DNA of 64,000 nt, from positions 142,329,390 through 142,393,389 of the forward strand of contig ML681963.1 of NCBI GenBank assembly GCA_007922195.1. Direction: 5' to 3'. Origin of the DNA: Podocnemis expansa (lineage: Eukaryota; Chordata; Testudines; Podocnemididae). This document shows, piece after piece, positions 21,872 through 34,293 of the stretch. How positions within the stretch are numbered: position 1 is the first letter of the stretch; every line of letters starts with the position of its first letter. The notes beneath the pieces were generated by a model. It was not told the origin of the DNA. It searched no databases and was given only the letters and a program-made list of their open reading frames with translations. A program made the translations under genes and the position numbers.

Positions 21872-24625
21872 TATCTTAGGTGCCTGTACACAAATGCAAA
21901 GAGCCTGGGAAACAAGCAGGAAGAATTGGTAGTACTGGTGCAGACAAGGACCTATGATATAATTGGAATAACAGAGACATGGTGAGATAGCTTGCATGAC
22001 TGGAGCTCTGCCACGGATGGGTATAAGCTCTTCAGGAAGGACAGGCAGGGAAGAAGGGGAGGAGTAGCATTATATGTAAATAAGCTCTATGAGTGTTCAG
22101 AGCTCCATAATAGAAGTGGAACCAAGACAGTTGAAAATCTGTGGGTTAAGCTTAGAGGAGAGGGCAACAAGGGGGATGTTGTGGTAGGTGTCTGCTACAG
22201 ACCTCTGGACCAGAAGGAGGAGGTAGATGAGGCATTCTATGGACAGCTGGCAGAAGTTTCCAGATCACAGGCCCTGGCTCTTCTGGGGGACTTCAATTAC
22301 CCTGACATCTGCTGGGAGGATAATACAGCAGTGCACAGGCAATCCAGGAAGTTTTTGGAGAGTGTTGAGGGCAACTTTCTGGTACAAATGCTGGAGAAAC
22401 CATCTAGGGGCCTCGCACCTCTCAACTCGCTGCTCACAAACAGAGAATTGATTGGGGACATAGAAGTTAATGGCAACCTGGGCAGCAGTGACCATGAGAT
22501 GATAGAGTTCAAGATGCTGATTAATGGAAAAAAGGAAAGAAGCAAAACGCAGACCCCGGACTTCAGAAAAGCAGAGTTTGGCTCCCTCAAGGAAGTGATG
22601 GGTAGGATCTCTTGGGAGGCTGATTTGATTGTGAAAGGTGTCCAAGAGAGCTGGCTGCATTTTAAAGAAACCCTGCTAAGAGCACAGGAAGATACCATTC
22701 TGATGAGCAGAAAGAACAGCAAATGTGGAAGGCACCCAGCATGGCTTAACAGAGAACTCTGCACTGAGCTAAAGCATAAAAAGGAAGGTTACAGGAAGTG
22801 GAAGCTTGGGCAGATGACTCATATATAAAGATATTGCTTGGGACTGCAGGGATAAAATCAGAAAGACCAAATGACAATTGGAGTTGTGGCTAGCAAGGGA
22901 TGTGAAGGATAACAGGAAGGGGTTCTACAAGTATGTCAGTAACAAGAAGAGGATCAGGGATAGTGTAGGTCCCTTGCTGCATAGCACACGTATCCTCGTG
23001 ATGGAGGATGAGGAAAAAGCTGAAGTGCTAAATGCTTTTTTTACTTCAATTTTCACAAGCAGGGCCAGCTCCCAGCCCACTACACTGGGTATGGCAGATT
23101 GGAGAGAAGAAAAGAGGCCCTTGGTGACAGACGGTCAGGTTAGGGATTACCTAAAGAAGCTGGATGTGCACAAGTCCATGGGGCCAGATGACCTGCATCC
23201 AAGGGTGCTGAGGGAGTTGGCTGATGAGGTAGCAGTACTGCTGGCCATTATCTTTGAAAACTCATGGCGAACGGGGGAGGTGCTGGAGGACTGGAAAAAA
23301 GCAAATATAGTGCCTATCTACAATAAAGGCAGAAAGGAGGATCCAGGGAATTAAAGACCTGTCCACTTCACCTCAATCCCTGGAAAAATCATGGAGCAGA
23401 TTCTCAAAGAATCCATCCTGAAACACTTGGAGGAAAATAGAGTGATCAAGAGCAGTAAGCATGGATTCACCAAGGGTAAATCATGCCTGACCAACCTCAT
23501 TGCCTTCTATGATGAGATGACTGGATTTGTGGATGCGGGAAGAGCTGTTGATGTGATATACCTCGACTTTAGCAAGGCTTTTGCTATGGTTTCTCACAGC
23601 ATTCTCGTCAGCAAGTTAAGGAAGTATGGGTTGGATGTGTGGACTGTAAGGTGGATAGGGAACTGGCTAGATCAATGGTTTCAGCATGTAGGAAGCAATG
23701 GCTCCATGTCTAGTTGGCAACCAATAACGAGTGGTGTGCCCCAGGGGTCAGTCCTGGGGCCAGTTCGGTTCAACATTTTCATTAATGATCTGGATGATGG
23801 TATTGATTGCACACTCAGTAAGTTTGTGGATGACACCAAGCTGGGGGGAATGGTAGACATGCTGGAGGGTAGGGAGAAGATTCAGGAAGACCTTGACAAA
23901 TGGGAGCTGTGGGCCAGTAGAAGTCTCATGAAGTTCAACAAAGACAAGCGCAAAGTCCTGCACTTGGGCAGAAAAACCACATGCACTGCTACAGGCTGGG
24001 GAGCGATCAGCTAAGTAGCAGCACCATAGAAAAGGACCTGGGGGTCCTGGTGGATGGGAAGCTGGATATGAGTCAGCAGTGTGCTCTTGATGTCAAAAAG
24101 GCCAATGGCATACTGGCCTGCATCAGAAGAAGCGTTGCCAGAAGTTCGAGGGATGTGATCATTCCCCTCTATTCGGCACTAGTGAGACAGCATCTGGAAA
24201 GCTGTGTCCAGTTTTGGGCTCCCCACTACAAAAAGGACATGGACAAATTATAGAGAGTCCAGTGGGGGGCAACAAAAATGATCAAGGGGCTGGAGCACAA
24301 GATCTATGAAGAAAGACTGAAGGAACTAGGCTTATTTTGCCTGCAGAAGAGAAGAATGAGGGGGGATTCGATAGCAACCTTCAACTACCGGAAGGGATGC
24401 TCCAAGGAGGATGGAGCTCGGCTGTTCTCAGTAGTAAGAGAGGACAGAACAAGGAGCAATGGTTTCAAGCGGCAGCTAGGGAGGTTGAGGCTGGATATTA
24501 GGAAAAACTTTCTTACTATGAGGGTGGTAAAGCATTGGAATGGGCTACCTAGGGAGGTGGTGGAATCTCCATCTTTGGAGATGTTTAAGGCCCGGCTGGA
24601 TAAAACTCTGGCTGGGATAATTTAG
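21872..24625 (+). pseudogene. CR1 ORF2: endonuclease and reverse transcriptase
   Basis: In an intact element this enzyme nicks the target and reverse transcribes the RNA there. The N-terminal apurinic-type endonuclease shows TNAKSLGNK, IGITETW (catalytic Glu), VGVCYRPL, LLGDFNYPD (Asp/Asn) and GSSDHEMIEF (catalytic Asp-His). The RT domain shows [36 protein letters not shown] (first catalytic Asp), [11 protein letters not shown] and KFVDDTKL, a variant of the YxDD box. The C-terminal region continues to [13 protein letters not shown]. Breaks: in-frame TGA at about 21985, a frame change between 22829 and 22877, TAA at 23352, a frame change near 23990 and TAG at 24251. The upstream limit is set by the first open codons after a TAG at 21869; the true start is lost. 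Confidence 0.92.
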
Positions 24626-24711
24626 TGGGAGTGGTCCTGCTTTTTTTGGCAGGGAGTTGGACTAGATGACTTCAGAGGTCCCTTCTAACCTATGGTTCTA
24701 TGATTCTATGA

Positions 24712-24945
24712 ACTTAATCTGTAGTTAAGGCAATATAGATTAACACTTTCTAACTATAAGTGTAATTAAACACTGGAATAGGCTTCTAAAGGAGATTGTG
24801 AAATCCTCATCATTGTGTCAGTTTTTAAGAACAGTTTGAACAAACATCTGTTGAAGATCATCTGGTGATACTTGGTCTTGCCTCAGTGCAGGGAACTGGA
24901 CTAAATGACCTCTTAAGGTTCCTTTCAGTATATATTCCATCTCAT
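24712..24945 (+). mobile_element. Older CR1 LINE, part after the insertion
   Basis: Continues the copy broken at 20131: AAACACTGGAATAGGCTTCT, GTGAAATCCTCATCATTGTG and the tail GGGAACTGGACTAAATGACC. It belongs to a different, older CR1 subfamily from the inserted copy. Confidence 0.8.
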
Positions 24946-25271
24946 GTATTAGACAACTCTCACACTTAAGGATGTGAATTAAAGGATTTTAGCAGCTAAT
25001 GCTGTAGTTCGATACTAAGTTCAGAAGAAGAATACTGGTAACTGTGCTTCTTAAGGACTTGATCCTACCTGCTTTGAAGTCAGTAGGAGCAGGAGCAGGC
25101 CTCAGATAAATGAAGTGGGAACTGCAGCATTACGGACAGACTTGACCTTTTTCGGGAAGTAGGGATGGAATGAGTAGGTGAGCTCTGTAAAAGAATAGTC
25201 CTTCTCACAGAAAATTGCATTTCACTATATTTACAGATATCACCTCACCATGGATATATTCGTTAGCTTAT
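24946..25271. other. Gene-free background
   Basis: Nothing recognisable except GCTTTGAAGTCAGTAGGAGC at 25073-25092, a fragment of the widespread amniote palindromic repeat. Confidence 0.4.
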
Positions 25272-26590
25272 GTAAGGTAAGAACAGGCACAGTGGGTCAG
25301 AACACTGGTCCATCTAGCCCAATATCCTGTCTTCTGACAGTGGCCAATGCCGTGTGCTTCAGAGGGAATGAACAAAACAGGCAATCAGCATGATAGCTAT
25401 CTCATCTTGTCCACTCCCATCTTCTGGCAATCAGGAACTACAGATACCCAGGCATAGGTTTGCATCCCTGACCTGACCATCTTATCTAATAACCATTGAT
25501 GGGCCTATCCTCCAGGACATCCATTAACGTTTTGACCTTTACAACATCCTCTGGCAATGAGTTCCACAGGTGGACTGTGTATTGTATGAAGAAGTACTTC
25601 TGTTTATTCTAAAACTGCTGTGTATTAATTTCACTGTGTAACCTCTGTTTCTTATGTTATGTGAAGGAGTAAATAACACTTTCACATTCATTTTGTCCAC
25701 ATGAGTCATGATTTTATAGATTTATATCATAAACCAACTGAGTTATCTTTTTTTAAAGTTGACAAGTCCCCATCTTTTTAATTTTTCCTCATATGAAAGC
25801 TGTTCCATATCCCTAACCATTTTTATTGCCCTTTTTAATATCTTTTCCAAGTTTAATAAATCATTTTAGAGATGGGGTTACCAGAACTGAATGCAGTATG
25901 CAAGCTGTAGCATACCATGGATTTATATGACTGCATTATGGTATTTTCTGTCTTATCTATCCCTTTTCTAATGGTAGCTAACATTCTGTTAGCTTTTTGA
26001 ACTGCCACTGGACACTGAGCAGATGTGTTCAAAGAATTATCTGCAATGACTCTGAGATCTTCCTTGAGTGCTTCCTTAAAAGCTAATTTAGACCCCATGA
26101 TTTTGTATGTATACGTAGTTAGAATTATGTTTTTCAGTGTGTATCACTTGGCATTTTTCAACACAGAATTTCATATGCCATTTTGTTTCCCAGTCACCCA
26201 GTTTCATGAGCTCCCTTTGTAGCTCTTTGCAGTCTGCTTTGGGCTTAACTATCTTGAGAAATTTTGTATCATCTGCAAATTTTGCCACCTCACTGTTTAC
26301 CCCCATTTCCAGGTTATTTATGAGTATGCGAACAGCACTAATCCCAGTGCAGACCCCAAGGAACACTACTATTTACCTTTCTTCATTTTGAAAACTGTCC
26401 AGTTATTCCTACTCTTTTCCCCCTGTCTTTTAATGAGTTACTGATCCATGAGAGGATCTTCCCTTTTAGCTCATAACTGCTTTCTTTTGCATAAGAGCTT
26501 TTGGTGAAAAACCTTGTCAAAGGCTTTCTGAAAGTCCAGCTACACTATATGTAATGGATCAGTCTTGTCCACTTGTTTCCTGAACCTCTC
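25272..26590 (-). mobile_element. CR1 LINE 3' portion, minus strand
   Basis: The reverse complement is a CR1 from the RT domain to the 3' end. Minus-strand open pieces show FADDTKFLKIV (the F-A-D-D form of the second catalytic motif), ELMKLGDWETKWHMKF and VAVQKANRMLATIRKGIDK, all typical of CR1 ORF2. On the plus strand the tail reads GGGTCAGAACACTGGTCCAT followed by CTAGCCCAATATCCTGTCTT, a hallmark of sauropsid CR1. Frames are broken many times. Confidence 0.85.
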
Positions 26591-27001
26591 ATTTCTGTGT
26601 TCTTAGCAATGGTCTTAGCACCCAGTTTTAAGAAAGCTGAGGATCTGGCCCACCATTTAAAAGAGAGCTACAGCTTACTCAAACCTTTGGAAACAATACT
26701 TTGCAATCAGACTGAATGCTTGGTAAGTGGTTTGTATCTGCTAGTCTTGTTATAATTATTGCATTTTCAAAAGCTTTCAATGACTTTATTGTTCCTGTGA
26801 TCTAATTGTTGCTCTGACCAATAGGAAAAATAACGAGTCTTTGTACACATTATACTCTGAGAATCCATCAGGCCAGAGCCACAGCTGGTGTAATCAGCAT
26901 AACTCAATTGACTTCAGTGTCTTTATGTTAATTAACCCAACTGTGGAAATGGCTCGTATGGTGTAAGTGATAATTGCCATTTATTTCCAGGGGCTCTTAG
27001 T
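26591..27001. repeat. Background with palindromic amniote repeat (26874-26955)
   Basis: The segment at 26874-26955 folds on itself: CAGAGCCACAGCTGGTGTAA at the left, ACTGTGG and GGCTCG at the right, ATTGACTTCAG in the centre. The related segment at 29836-29912 has the same design. Otherwise no gene is seen. Confidence 0.5.
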
Positions 27002-27453
27002 GGCTATGCATACACTTAAGAATGCTAGTTTGAACTAAGTTAGTTCAAATTAATTAGTGTGAACTAATTTTGATTAATTCAAACTAACTTAGTTTGAACT
27101 AGCATGTCCACAATAGAAACCTAAATCTACCTAGCATATCTATGCATAGGACTTACTAGTTCGGCTTGGGGAGGGAGGGGCACGATGGGATGTGTGGCAA
27201 CATGGCACCTGAAAAGGGCCATCCCACCACCCAATCCCATAAAAAGAGGAAAGCACTTCCTTCCTGGTGCCATGCACCCTGGGAGGAAGAAGGTTGAACT
27301 GTGTTTAATTCAAACTAATGGTTAGTTTAAACTAGCATGTCCACATTGGGTTCGTTTAAATTAAAGGCAGGTTTTACTACTTCGAAATAAGCTTTCCTTA
27401 GTTTGAACTAAGGAATTCCTTAGTTTGAACTGATGAAAGCCAGTGTGGATGGC
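27002..27453. mobile_element. Harbinger-type MITE, TTAGTTCGAACTAA family (copy G)
   Basis: Left end GGCTATGCATACACT, right end AGTGTGGATGGC. Subterminal palindromes are of the TTAGTTTGAACTAA kind. The centre carries both conserved hairpin regions: the left one at 27191-27234 (GTGGCAACATGGC) and the right one at 27256-27289 (CTTCCTTCCTGGTGCCATGC and its complement). No clear target duplication. Confidence 0.75.
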
Positions 27454-28877
27454 ACGTTGAGACTTGCAAATGTTCCCAGTTGTGGGTGAAATAAACTGCA
27501 GGTTTTTCTTCGTATGATGTAATATGGGCCAAATCTTTAGACAGGGTAAACACAGGGAGCACTATTGACTTCAATAGAGCTATACTGATTCCCAATGCAT
27601 TTGGCTTATAAAATTTTCTGATCTTAAGTTAACTGTTATCTACTCCATGATTTCTTTACTGATATCTCAAATGTTCAGAAAACCTTCCTTCACTCTCCTC
27701 CAAGAGGAACAGAACCTTTACTCACCCACCCTAAACCCAGAATGCAGTAATAATCTTTCGCATGTTATATGCAAACCAGTTAATCCCAGTAGACATGGGA
27801 GACAATGTGCACTGACAAGAACTATTTATTGTTCGTCTTCAAGCAGACCAGCTGGGAGAGATTCTCACAGCTCCTCAATGCTGTTAGTGTTGCCCCTAAC
27901 CCCTTTCTTTTTATTGTTTAACTTGAAAAGGTTTTGCAGTAAAGAAGAAATTCAGACATGCAAAACTGGCACTTTCCTCAAGCCTTTAGTAATCAAAGGC
28001 ACTGAATCAGAGGGGTGATTTATGCTGGTTCCCACCTTGGTAAATATAGTGATAGAGCACGATTACCTGAGAAACTTAGTTGAAGACACAATTGCAAATG
28101 AATGGACAAATAAATGGGGCAAGGGCACTGCCTCTGTGTAAATACCAATGACTGATTCACACTTTGCATGAGAAACAGAAGAGATTAGCCAGAGCAAACT
28201 CCATTAAAATCTTAAATACACGGTAAGTCCTGACCAATGTATGGGGCAGCCCAGAAGAGATATGTGCAATTAATAACCAAGACTGTAGGTTAAACGTCAA
28301 TAGAGGGCAGGGATCACAACTACGGCAAAGATGACGATTCTAACTACCCACATTCTAGCTGCAGGACTTCGATCTCGTTTCATATCCTCAGGACAACACA
28401 CTTGAGCTCATAGACATGTTTCATGGTGTTTGATGAAATACTGGAAGTTTGAGACAATGGCTGTATTGGCAACACTGTAGTCTTTTGCACCTATTCAAAC
28501 TGTGGAAGAATTTGTATGACACACAATGTCACAGAAATAGTTCAAGATAAGGATCTCTTTTGCTGTGCTTGTTTCTCTTCATTCCAATAACCACAAAGAA
28601 TAAAATAACACTTGATGCAAGTGCTATTTCAAAAATGAGGCCAGGCAGGAATGTAGAGGGAATTTGCTAAAGTGCCCTTGCTATGGGAATACATATACTA
28701 TCACTGGTAGAGCAGAGAATTTGGGGGTTTTGATGGCATGTTGTGGGGTTCTATTGGACCTTAATGTCTAGTCACAATCAGACAAGAGATTTCTCTATAG
28801 CTCTTTTGTTGCTTAAGGATGCAATTTAGCTCTGTGTAGAGGGCCAGCACAAGAGCAACATACTACTTAAATGACTA
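27454..28877. other. Gene-free background
   Basis: The open frame at 27647-28018 (123 residues) has no recognisable domain and no supporting splice or start context. Nothing else is visible. Confidence 0.4.
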
Positions 28878-29165
28878 CAGTGGGGACCCGTTAACATGCA
28901 GGTGTCGGGGGACAAGCCGCCATGACCATGGGTTAAATGGACTGCATGTAAACGGGACTACAGAGAATGAATAAATAAATAAATAATACAGTGCAGCACT
29001 AATAAGGCTCATTCCACCTGTTTCCATGCCGAGGCCAACTTCCGCTTTTAGGTACTACGCATACTGAGTTCCACGCATTAACTTGGTGGCTTCGGGGGAC
29101 ATGACTGGAGCACGTGTTAACCAGATCCGTGTGCAAACCAGTCGCGCATTAACCAGTCCCCATTG
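28878..29165. mobile_element. TA-flanked non-autonomous DNA element
   Basis: A 288-bp element between TA dinucleotides (28876-28877, 29166-29167). Terminal inverted repeats are CAGTGGGGACCCGTTAA on the left and, reverse complemented, CAATGGGGACTGGTTAA on the right. This fits a Tc1/mariner-like (possibly pogo/Tigger-type) MITE. A short AATA repeat (about 28965-28988) lies inside. Confidence 0.75.
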
Positions 29166-30584
29166 TATTTTGAGTGTTTGAGTGCACTAAAGTGGTTCAT
29201 AGGTCATGCTGGCCCCCTCATAAGGGTGAAACTCAGCCCTCAGGATGTTCTCAATCATTTCTGCTTAACTTACTGTCATAAAACAGCTGCCAGAGCCAGC
29301 ACAGTATGTAAAAGAAAGCTGTGTGTTCTAGTCTGCATTATTTGTCTTCAGTTGCTAGCTAGATTTGGATTTGGTTATCTGTGTTAGTGGCGGTAAGTGA
29401 TGAAGGAAAAAGAACACTGCTTGATTTTCAGGTAGCATCTTGAGCTTGGAGTCCAAACAAGAAAACCTTGCTGTGGCTTATAAACTGAGGAGAATAAAAT
29501 AAATAGAAAATGCCAACGTGTCATTATCAGACTCCTTTCTGAGCATAGCCACATATTACTGCAGTGGTAGCACCTATCATTATTACAAGAGTTCACCAAA
29601 ATGAGGCAAATGAACCAGCTGCACAATAATGTGCCTTCAGTGGATGTTCTCTCTCTTCAGTCACTGACAACTAATGGAAGCGCTCAAAGTGACCTCTGGC
29701 AGTTTTGAAATTTGCTCCTGTTTAGTCCTGCTTCTCAGTCTGACATTGCTACATTTAACATATTGTTATGAATGGCTCATTTAATTTTCTGGGTGCTGAA
29801 AGTGACAGTCCCAAAGGAAACAGGTCTGATGGAACAGATCCTCAGTTGGTGTAATTCAGCATACCTATGCTGAAATCAATGGAATTATGCCATCTGATTC
29901 CAGCTGAAGATCCAGCTGATAGATACTACTCAAATTATAGTAATTTATGCTTGCATTTAAAACCTGTAGGTGGATTCTAAAAGATAAACACACTTACTGC
30001 GCTGCTAATCTAATCTAATCTAGCCCCATGTCACAAACTTGCACCGAAGTTCTATTTACTAATTCTTAAGGTGACAGGTGAACATCTGTGTAACAATTTA
30101 TTTCACATCATATAATATATTCATACATTGTAACTGTGTGAAACCACTGCTTATAATCAAGTCACTTGTTAGCCTTTGTGGAGAGCAAATGAAGCTCCTT
30201 AAGACTAACTTTTTAATGAAGCATTGGTTAAGACTTGCTAAAAGAGCATCTTAGGGATGTTTGACTTTGATAGATTGTTCTGAATGGGTATAGCATGAGC
30301 TGTGGCAGTGCAGACTGCTGCATGCTGCCTTGCTGTCAATCCTCAGCTGTGATGTGAATGAAATACATCACAGTTTAAAGAGGGAGTTCAGCCAGTGGCC
30401 CCTCTATTCAGACTGCCAGCAAGAGTATCAGCTGGGATTGTGGAGTCTACACTTTGTGTTTTTTTAAGCATCTCATGTATCTCATGTGTTTTCATCATTG
30501 AAGATTAATTTCCCTTTACCAATTTATTTACCTATGTACATTGGATATATGTAGTTATCTGGCTTACTAGAATGTATTCAGCTT
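29166..30584. other. Gene-free background with palindromic repeat (29836-29912)
   Basis: The segment 29836-29912 pairs GATCCTCAGTTGGTGTAATT with CCAGCTGAAGATC around GAAATCAATGG. It is the same kind of foldback as 26874-26955. The remainder holds nothing I can assign. Confidence 0.45.
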
Positions 30585-30902
30585 GGGTATGTCTACACTA
30601 GCAAATTAGTTTGAATTAAGGAGCCTTGGTTCAAATTAGTTAGTTCAGCTGGTTAGTCTGAACTAAGTGCTTAGTTCGAACATATTTTAAAATTTAGTTC
30701 AAACTAACATGATGTAGTCATGCTATTTTGAACTAAATAAGCTCGAACAAGTGGTTAATTCGAACTAAATGCGTTTTTTTAGTTTGAACTAAAAGTTAGT
30801 TTGAACCAAAAAAAAAAAAAAGCATTTAGTTTGAACTAACTTTCGAACTACTTACTTTGGACTAACCAAGTCCAAACTAAGCTTTTAGCTGTAGACATAG
30901 CC
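30585..30902. mobile_element. Harbinger-type MITE, TTAGTTCGAACTAA family (copy H)
   Basis: A 318-bp element with ends GGGTATGTCTACACTAGC / GCTGTAGACATAGCC. The inside holds TTAATTCGAACTAA (30755-30768) and several decayed relatives, plus an A-run of 13 at about 30809. Flanking triplets CTT and TTA do not match. Confidence 0.8.
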
Positions 30903-31372
30903 TTACAGACTGAATCCTGGGTCTCCACTTGCTTCTCTAGAGGAGTTGGGTTTTAATTTTTTGGGGGGAGAGGCACTGGAGAAGGGCAATTAAATGAATT
31001 CTAGCCCACCTGAAGGTTACACTATATTGCTACAGAATTATCTACAAATTATAGCATATATCATGCCACATTCACAGCTGGCTCTTGGAACTCTTCTGCC
31101 CTTCAAAAATCAGCAGCCATTTCTACCAGCCCACAGTCACCCACCCAAATAATCACTAATTATTTTCTTATCCCTAATCTTTGTTACTGTAGAAATTACT
31201 TCAAGTTTCTGTAGTAGATTTGGACATGGTCACAAGCACATTAGCTGAGACACGCAATAAAGTTCATGGCACCATAAAAGGCTGACACTGTCATTGTTGT
31301 CTTTCAATATATGTATATGGCTAGGTGCCATTACAATGACATGAAAGGAAATGCCATTCAAGTGAATGATCT
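30903..31372. other. Gene-free background
   Basis: No gene or element recognised. Confidence 0.4.
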
Positions 31373-31742
31373 GCCATAGACTCATAGATTCTAAGTTCAG
31401 AAGGGACCAATATGTTCATCTAGTCTGACCTCCTGCACAAGTGCAAATGACAGAACCTCACCCACCCACTCCTGCAATAAACCTATAACCTCTGACTAAG
31501 TTATTAAAGTTCTCAAATCATGATTTATAGACTTCAGGGTACAGACAATCCACCAGCAACTGAGTCATGCCCTTTACTATAGAGGAAGGTGAAGAGCCTT
31601 TGCCAATCTGCTCTGGGGAAAATTTCTTCCCAATGCCAATATGGCGATCAGTTAAACCCTGAACATGTGGGCAAGACTCAGTCAGACACCCAAGAAAGAA
31701 TTCTCTGTAATAACTCAGAACCCACTCCATCAATCATCCCAT
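31373..31742 (-). mobile_element. CR1 LINE 3' end, minus strand
   Basis: Plus-strand signature TAGACTCATAGATTCTAAG, then ATCTAGTCTGACCTCCTGC and ATGTGGGCAAGACTCAGTCA, which is the reverse complement of the CR1 tail also found in plus orientation at 59233-60762. It is 5'-truncated and holds only 3' untranslated sequence. Confidence 0.8.
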
Positions 31743-33051
31743 TGTGCTGAAGAGAGGAATACCTTTGGTATGGTTTTCAGTTAAAAGCTTGTATGGATTA
31801 GTAACTGTTTATGTCACATGAAGTACTACTTCCCTTGCAATAATGGTGTAGAAACAAAGTATGGTATTGACACTTTGTTTTCTCCATCCACCGCTATCAT
31901 GTTTTACATCTGTATTAACCAAATAGGGCTTAATCCTGCAGTCTTTATTCAGGTGAAACTTCTACTGAATTTATTTCAAGGCCTGCAAGATCAGGCACAT
32001 TGGTTTCATGATGTGTTTTTCCTTAGTAGAGAATAACTATAAAATGTAGAACAGGGCCTGAAGTGTTATTTGCTGATGTAAGATGATCATGTAGGCCTGA
32101 GTCTTACCATGGGTGTGTTTGTGCTGTGGTACTATAGCTAAGTTGGACCAAAGTCCACAGGAGGTCAGCATAAACCCTGAGAAGGATAGCTGCATAATGC
32201 AGAGTGGCTGGCACACAGCTCTCTTCAAGGGGGTAGAATGTGGAAGTCACAGTTTTCCAGTCAGATCCTCAAACCTGATTAGGTGCCCAAATCGCATTTA
32301 AAATCATTGAGAGTTAGGTGCCAAAATAAGGTGTCTAATTACTGTAGAGGATCTGGGCTGCTGTCCCATCCAGGCACTCAGAAATAATACTGAGGTTCCT
32401 GGCAATGGGGGAGACCGGGTCCAGGCAGGTAGGATACAGACCATGTAGCACTTGCGTGGTAAAGCAAAGCAGAGTTGGGATGAGTGAGTTAATATTAGGC
32501 CAGGACAACAAATGAGGAGTATTAGGCCCTTGTTACTATAAAATATTTATATCTAAATAACATTTGTAGTGAGAATACTGCACTTATGCAAATTTTACAA
32601 AAGTGGTTTTATATATACAACAGTATAGTCAGTAAACAGTTTGCGGACTTCACACTTCTGTTTATCATAGTTTTGCTTTAGTGAAACATTTTCGCTCAAT
32701 ATGCAGCTGCTTTTTCTTCCTTTTTTTTTTGTTTTCATCTTCTTCATTTATTTAACATTTATATTTTGGAAGAGCCTAAAAGCACAACCAGGGCTCAGCC
32801 CCAATTGTATTATGCTCTGTACAAACATGAACGATGGTCCTTGCTCTTAAGTGCCCTTCTACTGGTACTGTAGAGAAGTCAAAATCCTTGGTTTGATCAG
32901 TTTGCTGCCATGGAAATGAATTAGCTATCCAGGATTACATGGCAGAATGCTAGCTAGTCATTGTCTGAGAGGAAGGGCCAGGTTCTTTACTGCAATACAA
33001 CTTCTTTCTATCAGTCAGAAGGTGCAAAGGCAGGTAGTTTAGCCACACATC
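31743..33051. repeat. Background with an old interspersed repeat (32765-32870)
   Basis: The segment 32765-32870 contains CCAATTGTATTATGCTCTGT and GATGGTCCTTGCTCTTAAG, the same family and orientation as 4088-4211. The rest is unassigned AT-rich sequence. Confidence 0.5.
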
Positions 33052-33392
33052 GGCTGTGTCCACACGTTAAATGTTATTGTGAAATAAGTTATTTTGAAAT
33101 GAGTTATTTCAAAATAAAGTCCTCATTTCAAAATAAGTTAATTCAAATTAAAGGGAGCACTCAAATCAAAATAGCATGCCCTGAGTGTGGACATGCTATT
33201 TCGATTTAGCAGAGGGGCAGCATGGGAGGTGTGGCAACATGGCCCCCTGGCAGGGCCATGTTGCCACCCAATCCCCTGCCTGGCTCTCACCCTGGAGAGC
33301 CAGGCAGGGGAAAACAGCCCCAAAGGCAGGGATCCCCCTGCCCTGCGTCCCCCACTGCTGGTGGGCCAGTGGGGAATGGACCCTGGGGCAGC

Positions 33393-33621
33393 TTGCAGCC
33401 CCAGGAATGTGGGTGAGAGCTGGCTCTCTGCGGCCCTGGGGCTCTGAGCCTGCGGCCTCAGAAGTGCAGGTGGGATCCGGCTCCCCGCTGCCATGGGGGC
33501 TTGGCTGCTGCAGCCCCAGGAGCGCAAGTGAGAGCCGGGCTCCCCACGCTCTGGGGCTTGGAGCCTGCAGCCCCGGCATTGCTGGGGAGACCCAGCTTCC
33601 GGATATCCCTGGCCCAGCTGC
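33393..33621. repeat. 57-58-bp minisatellite, four units
   Basis: Units begin near 33393, 33450, 33508 and 33565, each with CTGCAGCCCC (or CTGCGGCCTC) followed by a GGTGAGAGC-like core. They lie inside copy I. Units differ at many positions, so the array is not recent. Confidence 0.7.
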
Positions 33622-34110
33622 CTGGGCTTGGCAGGGAGCTGGCGGAGAGCTGGCTTGCCCTGCTGCCCCCCCTTGTCGGCAGCAGGGGGGGTGACAGATC
33701 CCCAGCCAGCTTTCCACTGCTGCCCTGGCAAGCCTGGGGGGTGGTGGTCCTCAAGCTGGCTGGTGGGGCTTGCCCTCAGCCAGCCTTGGGGGGGAGGTTC
33801 TGGAGCTGGTGCCCGTTAGCTGGCAGGGCAGTGGGTGCCGGAGCCGCTTGCCCCACTGCACGGTCTGGGGGGTGGCGGGGCCATGGGGGCACAGCTCTCC
33901 CACGCCCTGGTCCCCCAGCTCCTGGCCGCCTGCAAGTGACCAGGGATAATGCCCGCTCCCCCAGCCCCTGCCAGTCTTTGCAGCCTAGTTCATTTCACAG
34001 AAGTGAAATGACCAAGCTGCAGAGTCAAGCCCCTCCACAGCCTGGTCAATTTCACAGTGAAATTGACCAGGTTGCGGAGCCCCTTGACTGCACTTCTGGA
34101 AGCAGCCCCG

Positions 34111-34293
34111 GGGCTGCAGTGGGGCGAGAGGGTCCTGCACCTGTCAGCCCGCGGGGGCTGGAGCAGCCCCTGGGCTGCAGCAGGGCGAGCGGGTCCCGCA
34201 CCTGCTGGCCCGTGGGGCCTGGAGCAGTCTCAGAGCTGCAGTGGGGTGAGCAGGTCCCACTTCTGCCAGCCCGCGGGGGCTGCAGCCACTCCC
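34111..34293. repeat. 61-bp minisatellite, three units
   Basis: Units start at 34111, 34172 and 34233 with GGGCTGCAGTGGGGCGAG or close variants, exactly 61 bp apart. It lies inside copy I. Confidence 0.85.

Larger units (their letters stand above)
20132..24711 (+). mobile_element. Near full-length CR1 LINE
   Basis: A 4,580-bp copy with a 5' leader, ORF1, ORF2 and the CR1 tail (GTTGGACTAGATGACTTC, ending TTCTATGATTCTATGA). It is flanked by the direct repeat ACTTAA (20126-20131 and 24712-24717). The length is close to that of full-length CR1 elements, unlike all the other, 5'-truncated, CR1 copies in this window. Both ORFs are damaged, so the copy is dead, but the low number of breaks makes it the youngest-looking CR1 here. 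Confidence 0.88.

Noticed and set aside
27647..28018. 123-residue open frame as a possible host exon
   Set aside because: No recognisable domain, no convincing splice sites, and base composition equal to the surroundings.
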